Source: Ralstonia pickettii
GTDB lineage: Bacteria; Pseudomonadota; Gammaproteobacteria; Burkholderiales; Burkholderiaceae
Assembly (NCBI RefSeq): GCF_016466415.2
Contig: NZ_CP066771.1
Coordinates: forward strand, 2,356,001-2,420,000
Direction: 5' to 3'
Length of the DNA stretch: 64,000 bases
Shown: piece by piece, positions 28,269 through 37,621 of the stretch
Layout: the number at the start of each line of letters is the position of its first letter
How positions within the stretch are numbered: position 1 is the first letter of the stretch
Notes under the pieces: model-generated
Databases searched by the model: none
What the model was told of the DNA's origin: nothing
What the model saw: only the letters and a program-made list of their open reading frames with translations
Program-made: the position numbers and the translations under genes

Positions 28269-29311
28269 GCGCCGCGCCGATCCGTCTGTCCGTCCTGGAC
28301 CAAAGCCCCGTCATCTACGGCCACAGCGCACGCGATGCCATCGCCGCTACGGTCGACTTGGCGCAACTGACGGATGCGCTCGGCTACACGCGCTACTGGT
28401 GCGCCGAACACCACGGCCTGCGCGGCGTCAGCAACCCTGCGCCGGAAGTGATGATCGCCCGCGTGGCGAGCGCCACGAAGCACCTGCGCGTCGGCTCCGG
28501 CGGTGTGATGCTGCCGTACTACAGCCCGTTCAAGCTGGCCGAGCAGTTCCGCCTGCTGGAGGCGCTGTTTCCGAACCGCATCGACCTGGGCGTCGGCCGC
28601 GCACCGGGCGGCGACATGCGTACCGCGCAGGCCGTAGCCATGGGTGACTACAACCGCGGCGACATCTTCCCGCAGCAGGTGCAAGAACTGATCTGGCACC
28701 TGACGGGCACGCTGCCGCCGGATCACCCCGCCTACGGCGTCATCCTGCAGCCCGAGATCGACACCCGTCCCGAACTGTGGGTGCTCGGCTCCAGCGATTT
28801 CGGCGGCGCGCTCGCAGCTCGCCTGGGCATCCGTTTCGCGTTCGCGCACTTCATCAATCCGCACGTCGGGCACATCGTCGCGCAGCAGTACCGCACCGAT
28901 TTCGAACCCGGCTACGATGCACGCCCGTATAGCGCCGCCGCCATCTTTGTCATCGCCGCCGACACCGAAGCCGAGGCGCGCCGCTACGAGGCTGCGATTG
29001 ATCTGCGCCGTGTGCAAATGGCGCTTGGCGTGAACGGCCCGATCCCCACCGTCGAACAAGGCGAAGCCCACGTCTACACCGAGCGCGACCAAGCCATCGT
29101 CATGCGCGAGCGCCCGCGCAGCATCATCGGCACGCCGGAATCCGTCGCCGAGCAGATGCATGCGCTCAAAGAACGCTTTGTCGCCGATGAACTGATCGTG
29201 CTGACCGTCGCACCGAGCTACAAGGCACGCCTGCGCTCCTACGAGCTGCTGGCCGACGCGTTTGCGCTACCATCTCCGGCTTCTGCAACCTCTTCGGCCA
29301 GCCCCGCATGA
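28265..29311 (+). CDS. Luciferase-like (LLM-class) flavin-dependent oxidoreductase
   Basis: This is a 348-residue TIM-barrel protein of the bacterial luciferase superfamily, likely FMNH2- or F420-type flavin-using. Family marks are [48 protein letters not shown] and [12 protein letters not shown]. The substrate is not known. It is translationally coupled on both sides (ATGA with coaBC and with dut), placing it inside an operon where coaBC and dut are usually direct neighbours in other bacteria. Confidence 0.9.
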   Translation: MSAAPIRLSVLDQSPVIYGHSARDAIAATVDLAQLTDALGYTRYWCAEHHGLRGVSNPAPEVMIARVASATKHLRVGSGGVMLPYYSPFKLAEQFRLLEALFPNRIDLGVGRAPGGDMRTAQAVAMGDYNRGDIFPQQVQELIWHLTGTLPPDHPAYGVILQPEIDTRPELWVLGSSDFGGALAARLGIRFAFAHFINPHVGHIVAQQYRTDFEPGYDARPYSAAAIFVIAADTEAEARRYEAAIDLRRVQMALGVNGPIPTVEQGEAHVYTERDQAIVMRERPRSIIGTPESVAEQMHALKERFVADELIVLTVAPSYKARLRSYELLADAFALPSPASATSSASPA

Positions 29312-29754
29312 AACTCGACGTCAAGATCCTCGACGCCCGCCTGCACGACCAGCTTCCGCAGTACGCCACCACCGGCAGCGCCGGGCTGGACCTGCGCGCC
29401 TGCATCGACGCCCCGCTCACCATCGAGCCCGGCACCACGCATCTGGTCCCGACCGGCATGGCCATCCACCTGGCCGATCCGGGCTATGCCGCGCTGATCC
29501 TGCCGCGCTCGGGCATGGGCCACAAGCACGGCATCGTGCTCGGCAACCTGGTCGGGCTGATCGATTCGGACTATCAAGGCCAACTCATGGTCAGCACGTG
29601 GAACCGTGGCAGCACGGCATTCGTGCTCAATCCGATGGAGCGCCTTGCACAACTGGTGATCGTGCCGGTCGTGCAAGCCGAGCTGAACATCGTCGACGAC
29701 TTTGCCGAGAGCGAGCGCGGTGCCGGTGGTTTCGGCAGCACCGGGCGCCACTGA
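29308..29754 (+). CDS. dut: Deoxyuridine 5'-triphosphate nucleotidohydrolase
   Basis: dUTPase removes dUTP and supplies dUMP for thymidylate synthesis. All five motifs are visible in this 148-residue trimer-type enzyme: [39 protein letters not shown] and the C-terminal [11 protein letters not shown]. The start overlaps the preceding stop as ATGA. A bidirectional terminator follows. Confidence 0.97.
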   Translation: MKLDVKILDARLHDQLPQYATTGSAGLDLRACIDAPLTIEPGTTHLVPTGMAIHLADPGYAALILPRSGMGHKHGIVLGNLVGLIDSDYQGQLMVSTWNRGSTAFVLNPMERLAQLVIVPVVQAELNIVDDFAESERGAGGFGSTGRH

Positions 29755-29773
29755 CAACATCGCCTACGCATAA

Positions 29774-29803
29774 GAAAAAAGGCCCGGAACTTCCGGGCCT
29801 TTT
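29774..29803. terminator. Bidirectional terminator between dut and clpA
   Basis: GGCCCGG (29781-29787) pairs with CCGGGCC (29793-29799) around a 5-nt loop, preceded by AAAAAA and followed by TTTT, so it can end both convergent transcripts. Confidence 0.88.
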
Positions 29804-29822
29804 GTTTGGTGCGACAAGCTCG

Positions 29823-32107
<2,285 letters not shown>

Positions 32108-32111
<4 letters not shown>

Positions 32112-32434
32112 GCTTCCTCCATCACACACTGCAGCGGATGGCCCGCTTGCCGTGCATGGGTTGACACCAATTCCACTTTCGTCGCGGCGATATCCCGGGT
32201 GTAGAGACCGCACACGCCCTTACCTTCCCGATGCACCGTCAGCATGATTTGTGTGGCTGTTTCCCGGTCTTTGCTGAAGTATTGTTGAAGAATCATCACG
32301 ACGAATTCCATCGGGGTGTAGTCGTCGTTAAGCAGCAGCACCTTGTACATCGCGGGCGGTTTGAGCGCTTGCTCTTTCCGCTCCAGGACGGTGCCTGCAT
32401 CGTGTTGTGGAGTGGTCGCTTGCCGGATTGCCAT
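32108..32434 (-). CDS. clpS: ClpS adaptor of the ClpAP protease
   Basis: ClpS is a 108-residue adaptor that brings N-degron substrates to ClpA. It shows the N-degron pocket segment [20 protein letters not shown] (Asn-Asp at about 35-36, Met), then [21 protein letters not shown], where the His and the CG(L/V) turn are conserved. It heads the operon; TAGGACC precedes the ATG. The 577-nt gap between clpS and the cold-shock gene contains the cold-shock leader and nothing else I can support. Confidence 0.96.
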
Positions 32435-32700
32435 GGTCCTATTCTAACCACTCCTTTCGAGTTCGCAATTTGGGGAAATAACGCCGACTTCAAGGTCTAC
32501 AAACGGTTTGGCCCGTGCCGCGTGCGTCCGTCAGCCCTCGGGCGCGAAGGGTCTTGCCGCCTCCGCGCTGGCTGAAACCCGCGCAAGCGCCGCGCCCGAG
32601 ATGCCAATCGTTTTCCGTACTTTGAGGCGATCGACCGGATTTCGAGCAAATCCTCTTCAGAAACTGACCGTTTTTCGCCACAAACCCACCGTTCGTGGCC

Positions 32701-32729
32701 TTGACAGTCTCTTACATTCCTCGAACAAT
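32701..32729 (+). promoter_or_regulatory. Candidate promoter with a ~280-nt leader for the cold-shock gene
   Basis: A perfect TTGACA (32701-32706) is followed after 17 nt by AACAAT (32724-32729), 4/6 to the -10 consensus. The predicted transcript has a leader of about 275 nt before the cold-shock ATG at 33012, which is long, as is typical for cspA-type genes. Confidence 0.45.
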
Positions 32730-33011
32730 CGAATTCAGCATGTGCTCTCTACTGCCCCGCAAACCGTTGGCAGTGAGCCACATGAATGGTGAGCCCGGGA
32801 GGCCTCACACCAGTCGACAACAGATCGACAACCGCTTCAGGCTGTGGTGTTTGCCACAAGAAGACCGATCGCTTGCGGCGCGGTTCCACCCGTGCCATTC
32901 GTCGTGCCCTGCGGGCCGGCGGCCGGGCGATGACTGCGCGGTACCGCTCTGCACTGCCCCGACAGGCACACCCCTCCCGGCTCGGACTTGTGTTTTAACG
33001 GAGGGGTTTTC

Positions 33012-33215
33012 ATGGCACTCGGTACGGTCAAATGGTTTAACGACGCCAAGGGTTTCGGTTTCATCTCGCCTGACGAAGGCGGCGAAGAGCTGTTCGCGCA
33101 TTTCTCGGCCATCCAAATGGCTGGCTTCAAGACGCTCAAGGAAAATCAGCGCGTCTCGTTTGAAGTGACGCAAGGCCCGAAGGGCAAGCAGGCCACCAAC
33201 ATCCAGGCTGCCTGA
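33012..33215 (+). CDS. Cold-shock domain protein (CspA family)
   Basis: This 67-residue single-stranded nucleic acid binder has RNP1 (KGFGFISP) and RNP2 (LFAHFSAI), starts [17 protein letters not shown] and ends [10 protein letters not shown], the normal CspA length. GGAGGGG lies 7-8 nt before the ATG, a strong site. It is monocistronic: long leader upstream, terminator about 50 nt downstream. Whether it is cold-induced or constitutive cannot be read from the sequence. Confidence 0.96.
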   Translation: MALGTVKWFNDAKGFGFISPDEGGEELFAHFSAIQMAGFKTLKENQRVSFEVTQGPKGKQATNIQAA

Positions 33216-33261
33216 TTGGCGTTGTGCGGCACCTTGCCGCATGGCGATGGTGCCCTAATGC

Positions 33262-33290
33262 AAAAAACCCGGCGACATGCCGGGTTTTTT
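33262..33290 (+). terminator. Intrinsic terminator of the cold-shock gene
   Basis: CCCGGC (33268-33273) pairs with GCCGGG (33279-33284), flanked by six A and six T. Confidence 0.9.
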
Positions 33291-33309
33291 GTTGCCCGGG
33301 CGCAGGACA

Positions 33310-33483
33310 ATGACGGCGGTGCACCGCGCGCAACACGTCGTTTTGGACAACCCGGGTTCCATCGAGGGCACAAATGGCATCCTGACCGGCTCAGACGGCA
33401 ACACATTCGACCTGGGCAGCCTCAGATCGCAGATCACCCGGCAGGCTTGCGACAAGATCCTGTCGCAGGGCACGCTGCTTTAG
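33310..33483 (+). CDS. Small hypothetical protein
   Basis: An ATG at 33310 opens 57 codons (MTAVHRAQHVVLDNPGSIEG..., ending DKILSQGTLL). The composition is coding-like and polar with no signal or membrane segment, but there is no ribosome site and no family I recognise. It follows the cold-shock terminator by 20 nt. It could be a remnant of a longer gene. Confidence 0.35.
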   Translation: MTAVHRAQHVVLDNPGSIEGTNGILTGSDGNTFDLGSLRSQITRQACDKILSQGTLL

Positions 33484-33564
33484 GCCGCGGCGCAGGCGAG
33501 CGCGCACTACACTGCAATATCGATTGATCGTTCGCACGCCCCTTCTTCGCTCCCAAGGAACCTC

Positions 33565-34185
33565 ATGCTGGAAACCGCCGCGCTGGCAGCCGGACTCTCC
33601 TGGACCAGCGGATTTCGCCTCTACTTGGCCGTATTTGCTGCGGGCGTCCTGGGCCGCACGGGTTGGCTACATTTGCCGCCCGGCCTGCAGATGCTGGAAT
33701 CGTGGTGGGTGATCGGCCTGGCCGGTGTGCTGGCGGTGGCGGAATTCCTGGCCGACAAGATTCCCGGTTTCGATTCGGTGTGGGATGGCATCCAGACCTT
33801 CATCCGCGTGCCTGCGGGTGCGATTCTGGCCGCCGCCGCGTTCGGGCAGCTCGATCCGCAATGGATGGTGGCTGCAGGACTGATCGGCGGGACGCTGGCC
33901 GGCACGGCGCATGCCACCAAGGCCGGCACGCGCGCACTGATCAACACGTCGCCGGAGCCTTTCTCGAACTGGGTGGCGTCGTTCAGCGAAGACGTGGCCG
34001 CCAGCGGTGGTTTGTTGATGGCGTTTTTCCTGCCGATTGCGTTTCTGGTGGTGCTGGCGCTGCTGCTATTGGTATCGGCGTGGTTACTGCCCAAGCTGTG
34101 GCGCGGTGTGCGGCAGCTGCGCGATGCATTGCGCGGACGCTCGCCTGGGCCACAATCGCCCGGCACAACGCGGTTGCCGCACTGA
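33565..34185 (+). CDS. DUF4126-domain membrane protein
   Basis: This 206-residue protein begins with ETAALAAGLSWTSGFRLYLAVFAAGVLG and contains AEFLADKIPGFDSVWDGIQTFIRVPAGA, the DUF4126 pattern. I see four or five hydrophobic segments, the last (AFFLPIAFLVVLALLLLVSAWLL) long. The function of the family is unknown. AAGGAACC lies just before the ATG. It precedes the structured-RNA unit at 34274. Confidence 0.85.
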   Translation: MLETAALAAGLSWTSGFRLYLAVFAAGVLGRTGWLHLPPGLQMLESWWVIGLAGVLAVAEFLADKIPGFDSVWDGIQTFIRVPAGAILAAAAFGQLDPQWMVAAGLIGGTLAGTAHATKAGTRALINTSPEPFSNWVASFSEDVAASGGLLMAFFLPIAFLVVLALLLLVSAWLLPKLWRGVRQLRDALRGRSPGPQSPGTTRLPH

Positions 34186-34273
34186 GGCACCACCCGAACG
34201 CGCAGCGGCGAGACACAGCATCCGCGCCGCGCATGCGCATCCCCTAGGCAAATTCTGATTTATAGTTTCGCCC

Positions 34274-34490
34274 CTGCTCAGACGAAGCAGCCATCGGTAC
34301 ACTCGCGCCATCGCTTTCAGTGCCATAGAGAAAGTGATCGAGGTGTGGAAACCTCGTGCGTAACGGGTGAGGACCGAGCATAGGTTCTTGCCCTCGACTG
34401 CTATGGCTTGGCTTCGTCACCCTCCTGGGGCGAGCCAGGCATGAGCGGCTTCGGCCGCGCCGACTGTTACGCATCGGTTTTCCACCTTGC
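34274..34490 (+). ncRNA. Unidentified structured leader RNA upstream of a 59-codon ORF
   Basis: Nearly the whole stretch can pair. In order: CTGCT/AGCAG (34274-34278 / 34286-34290); TCGCTTTC/GAAAGTGA (34311-34318 / 34330-34337, one G-U); CGAGGT/ACCTCG (34339-34344 / 34351-34356); directly stacked on it TGCGTAAC/GTTACGCA (34357-34364 / 34466-34473), a long-range helix enclosing GGGTGA/TCACCC (34365-34370 / 34417-34422), AGCATAG/CTATGGCT with one bulge (34377-34383 / 34401-34408), CCTGG/CCAGG (34424-34428 / 34435-34439) and the UUCG-capped GCGGC/GCCGC (34445-34449 / 34454-34458). A possible -10 box TATAGT is at 34261-34266. I compared it by eye with 6S, tmRNA, SRP, RNase P and the common riboswitches and found no match. 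It could be a cis-regulator of the ORF or a stand-alone RNA. Confidence 0.5.
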
Positions 34491-34556
34491 CTGTGCTCGC
34501 CCACCCCTCCACCAAGGGTTGGGCGCGGTTCCGTTCATCAGCTGAAAAGGAATGCC

Positions 34557-34736
34557 GTGACCCGCTCGATCTCCAAATCCGCCAATTCCCCGGCTGGCGA
34601 TTCGCTCACCGAATATCAAAAAGGTGTTGGCGCCGCGCGTGAGTTTTTGCGTGCCCTGTCCGCGCGCGCCGCAGCCCCCAAGCATTCCGCAACGAGCACG
34701 GCGGACTTGCCAGAGCAACCCGAACACCCCTGCTGA
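34557..34736 (+). CDS. Small hypothetical protein behind the structured leader
   Basis: A GTG at 34557-34559 opens 59 codons. AAGGA lies 8 nt upstream. The peptide reads MTRSISKSANSPAGDSLTEY, then a likely amphipathic helix (about residues 18-40, EYQKGVGAAREFLRALSARAA), then an acidic Pro-rich tail ending in Cys. It has no signal peptide and no family I recognise. The intrinsic terminator begins 5 nt after the stop, and the folded leader precedes it, so the transcription unit looks genuine. Confidence 0.55.
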   Translation: MTRSISKSANSPAGDSLTEYQKGVGAAREFLRALSARAAAPKHSATSTADLPEQPEHPC

Positions 34737-34740
34737 TCAA

Positions 34741-34825
34741 TGGGCGAGGCCCGGCGCATGGGCCCGCAGCGCCGTTGTTGCAGCACCGGCGTTGGGGCTT
34801 GTTGGGGCTCGCCCACCCTTTTTTT
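34741..34825 (+). terminator. Intrinsic terminator of the small-ORF unit
   Basis: TGGGCGAG (34741-34748) pairs with CTCGCCCA (34808-34815), continued by CCC/GGG after one mismatch, with an inner stem CGGCGC/GCGCCG (34752-34757 / 34769-34774), then TTTTTTT (34819-34825). It starts 5 nt after the small-ORF stop. Confidence 0.65.
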
Positions 34826-34883
34826 CGCGTGCGAACGCGGCCAGAACTGCGAGCGTCTGCGGATGGCCGTTGGCGGCGCGAAA

Positions 34884-34920
34884 TAAAAAAACCCCGGCCA
34901 GCCGAAGCTGCCGGGGTTTT
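34884..34920 (-). terminator. Intrinsic terminator of icd
   Basis: CCCCGG (34892-34897) pairs with CCGGGG (34911-34916), capped by CAGC/GCTG (34899-34902 / 34907-34910). On the minus strand it ends TTTTTTATTT, 36 nt after the icd stop. Confidence 0.88.
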
Positions 34921-34955
34921 CCTTTGCATCACGGCCGAAGCCGCGAAGCGCGTGC

Positions 34956-36206
34956 TTACATATTGTCGATCATCACTTGACCGAAGCCCGAGCACGACAC
35001 TTGGGTCGCGCCTTCCAGCAGGCGGGCGAAGTCATACGTGACCTTCTTCGACAGGATCGACTTCTCGATCGACGAGATGATCAGGTCAGCGGCTTCCGTC
35101 CAGCCCATGTGACGCAGCATCATTTCGGCCGACAGGATTTCCGAACCCGGGTTCACGTAGTCCTTGCCTGCGTACTTGGGAGCCGTGCCGTGGGTGGCTT
35201 CGAACATCGCCACCGAATCCGACAGGTTGGCACCCGGGGCGATACCGATACCGCCAACTTGTGCAGCCAGGGCGTCGGAGATGTAGTCGCCGTTCAGGTT
35301 CAGCGTTGCCACCACCGAGTACTCGGCCGGACGCAGCAGGATCTGCTGCAGGAAGGCGTCGGCAATCGCGTCCTTGACGATGATTTCCTTGCCCGTCTTC
35401 GGGTTCTTGAACTTGCACCACGGGCCGCCGTCGATCAGCTCGGCGCCGAATTCCTTCTGTGCCAGCGCGTAGGCCCAGTCACGGAAGCCACCTTCCGTGA
35501 ACTTCATGATGTTGCCCTTGTGCACGATCGTGACCGACGGCTTGTCGTTGTCGATCGCATACTGGATGGCCTTGCGCACCAGACGCTCCGTGCCTTCGCG
35601 CGAAACCGGCTTCACGCCGATGCCCGACGTTTCCGGGAAGCGAATCTTCTTCACGCCGAATTCGTCCTGCAGGATCTTGATCAGCTTCTTGGCCTTGTCG
35701 CTCTGGGCTTCGAATTCGATACCGGCGTAGATGTCTTCCGAGTTCTCGCGGAAGATGACCATGTCGGTCTTTTCCGGCTCTTTGACCGGCGAGGGCACGC
35801 CCTTGAAGTAGCGCACCGGGCGCAGGCAGACGTAGAGGTCCAGCTCCTGGCGCAGCGCCACGTTCAGCGAACGGATGCCGCCGCCCACCGGCGTCGTCAG
35901 CGGGCCCTTGATCGACACCACGTAGTCCTTCAGGACTTGCAGGGTCTCTTCCGGCAGCCACACGTCCGGGCCGTACACCTTGGTCGACTTCTCGCCGGCG
36001 TAGATTTCCATCCAGGAAATCTTGCGCTCGCCCTTGTAAGCCTTCTCAACCGCCGCGTCCACCACCTTGATCATCACCGGGGTGATGTCGAAGCCGGTGC
36101 CGTCACCTTCGATGTACGGAATGATCGGGTTGTTCGGAACGTTGAGGGAGAAGTCTTGGTTGACGGTGATCTTCTCGCCGGCCGGGACCTTGATGTGTTG
36201 ATACAT
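34956..36206 (-). CDS. icd: NADP-dependent isocitrate dehydrogenase
   Basis: Icd converts isocitrate to 2-oxoglutarate in the TCA cycle. This 416-residue protein is of the E. coli type: [12 protein letters not shown] contains the serine phosphorylated by AceK in E. coli, and [17 protein letters not shown] has the Lys-Tyr pair that selects NADP. Catalytic Tyr and Lys are in VRKAIQYAI and [10 protein letters not shown]. Start ATG 36206 ([15 protein letters not shown]); a frame open 30 codons further has no support. A perfect 12-bp palindrome lies about 175 nt upstream. Confidence 0.97.
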   Translation of the reverse strand: MYQHIKVPAGEKITVNQDFSLNVPNNPIIPYIEGDGTGFDITPVMIKVVDAAVEKAYKGERKISWMEIYAGEKSTKVYGPDVWLPEETLQVLKDYVVSIKGPLTTPVGGGIRSLNVALRQELDLYVCLRPVRYFKGVPSPVKEPEKTDMVIFRENSEDIYAGIEFEAQSDKAKKLIKILQDEFGVKKIRFPETSGIGVKPVSREGTERLVRKAIQYAIDNDKPSVTIVHKGNIMKFTEGGFRDWAYALAQKEFGAELIDGGPWCKFKNPKTGKEIIVKDAIADAFLQQILLRPAEYSVVATLNLNGDYISDALAAQVGGIGIAPGANLSDSVAMFEATHGTAPKYAGKDYVNPGSEILSAEMMLRHMGWTEAADLIISSIEKSILSKKVTYDFARLLEGATQVSCSGFGQVMIDNM

Positions 36207-36380
36207 GGACGACTCCAGTGCAGACCGCAGGTAGCGGGTGGACGGTGGGGGTTGACAGCACAGCGCGCCGCTCTCGGGTTGGCCGGCGTGGCGCACTGCA
36301 ATGAACTGGCGATTCTAACGGCCTACGATGACGCGCTCACGATGCACCGCACAAATCTCGCATCCCGCGCAGGCCGCAAC

Positions 36381-36392
36381 TCTTATATAAGA
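36381..36392. promoter_or_regulatory. Perfect 12-bp palindrome in the icd promoter region
   Basis: TCTTATATAAGA equals its own reverse complement. It contains a TATATA that could be a -10 box on the minus strand. Its position 175 nt upstream of icd suits a promoter-operator. I recall TTATATAA-type palindromes upstream of TCA genes in Burkholderiales but cannot check that here. Confidence 0.45.
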
Positions 36393-36465
36393 CACAAGAG
36401 TGAATTTCGCATTATGCCGGAAAATTTCACCATCCGCCATACTCCCGCACGTGGCGGCGCTGCTG

Positions 36466-36948
36466 TCAACTGGCGGGCAGACGGGCGTCGGAAGCCCGGC
36501 CGATCCGGGCACGGGCATCGATCAATCCGGGGGCCGCTCCCCGCCGGGCATTCCAGGCATCCGCCAGTCGAGCCAACGCGGCGCGCAGGTCGAACGCGTT
36601 GTCGGCGTCGAGCAAACGGATCAGGCCCACGCCGTCCAGGCCAGGATTGCGCCGGACCAGCCATGCGAGCGTCTGGATGTGTTCGACAAAGCGATCGTCA
36701 GCCTGGTGCAAATGGCTGAAACAGGACAGACCGGCGTGGCGGTCCAGCGGAGCGCCGGAGCGCGTCTGCGACACAAGCATGAAATCGTCGAGAGCGGAAG
36801 CGCCATGCGAAGGCGCACGGAAGCCAGGCACCGCGCCGAGCAGAAGCAACGTACTGCAGCCGAGGACAAAATCGCGGCGCCGGAAGTGAGCAGGCTTGGT
36901 GGGCTGGGCGGCCCCTGTGGGGCGGGGGGACGTCGGCGGAATAGACAC
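36466..36948 (-). CDS. Tat-signal protein resembling the small subunit of FAD-dependent sugar dehydrogenases
   Basis: This 160-residue protein has a twin-arginine signal (HFRRRDFVLGCSTLLLLGAVP, about residues 21-41). The mature part, ALDDFMLVSQTRSGAPLDRH onward, resembles the FAD-SLDH/gluconate dehydrogenase gamma-subunit family: a short helical protein exported by Tat, often together with a large flavoprotein subunit. No GMC oxidoreductase or cytochrome subunit lies beside it, so it is an orphan here. The family match is by eye and moderate. Confidence 0.65.
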   Translation of the reverse strand: MSIPPTSPRPTGAAQPTKPAHFRRRDFVLGCSTLLLLGAVPGFRAPSHGASALDDFMLVSQTRSGAPLDRHAGLSCFSHLHQADDRFVEHIQTLAWLVRRNPGLDGVGLIRLLDADNAFDLRAALARLADAWNARRGAAPGLIDARARIGRASDARLPAS

Positions 36949-37226
36949 GGTGGGCCTTGGGCAAAATCGGCTCGCAGTTTCAAGGCGCGGGCGCCGTCAT
37001 CCAATCAGACCGGTCCGAAATGCTGCCGCGGCGCACCGGGCATCGGGCATCTTTCTTGCGCAGCGCAACATGCGCCACATGGCGGATCAGGGCACACCGA
37101 AGCTTTTGCCCCACCTCACAAAAAATTCAACGCGACATGTCAACGCGCCTGTAACGGGCTGCGTTATTGCAGATGACTCATTTAGCGGGTCGTTGGTTAA
37201 CTCACTGATCTATAAAAGGATTCACC

Positions 37227-37436
37227 ATGAAGAAGCTGATCGCTGCCCTGATCGCCGGCCTGTTCGCCACCGGTGTGTTCGCCCAAGCCTCCGCTCCGGC
37301 TGCTGACGCAGCTGCTGCTCCGGCTGCTGAAAAGGCTGCCCCGAAGGCCAAGAAGGCCAAGAAGCACCACCACAAGAAGGCTGCCAAGAAGGCTGCTGAC
37401 GCTTCGGCTCCGGCTGCTGACGCCGCCAAGCAATAA
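37227..37436 (+). CDS. Small exported Lys/His/Ala-rich protein
   Basis: A 69-residue protein starts with a signal peptide (MKKLIAALIAGLFATGVFAQ, cleavage near residue 19-20). The mature chain is Ala/Pro-rich with a basic centre KKAKKHHHKKAAKKA and an Ala/Asp tail. The composition resembles acid-shock protein Asr of E. coli, without provable homology. AAAGGA precedes the ATG by 6 nt, and a strong terminator follows. Periplasmic role unknown; charge buffering or metal binding is possible. Confidence 0.8.
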   Translation: MKKLIAALIAGLFATGVFAQASAPAADAAAAPAAEKAAPKAKKAKKHHHKKAAKKAADASAPAADAAKQ

Positions 37437-37477
37437 GCTTGTGTTTCTGTCGGGCCTGCGTGGCTCGGCCGATTCAG

Positions 37478-37511
37478 AAAAAGCAGGTGCTTATGCATCT
37501 GCTTTTTTTTT
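37478..37511 (+). terminator. Intrinsic terminator of the Lys/His-rich protein gene
   Basis: AGCAGGTGC (37482-37490) pairs with GCATCTGCT (37495-37503) with one G-U, loop TTAT, followed by eight T. Confidence 0.9.
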
Positions 37512-37621
37512 GCCCTCGCCTGCTGAGCGGAAACCCGGGCGCGCATGCAAGGCTGTCAAAATGGCGCCATCAAGCTTGAGTACCTTGCCCATTCCTCACA
37601 ACAAGAAGCAGGGATGGCGCA

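Noticed and set aside
34274-34490. Structured RNA as 6S RNA, tmRNA or RNase P RNA
   Set aside because: It is branched, not a rod like 6S, lacks the tRNA-like ends of tmRNA and lacks the GAGGAAAGUCC core of RNase P RNA.
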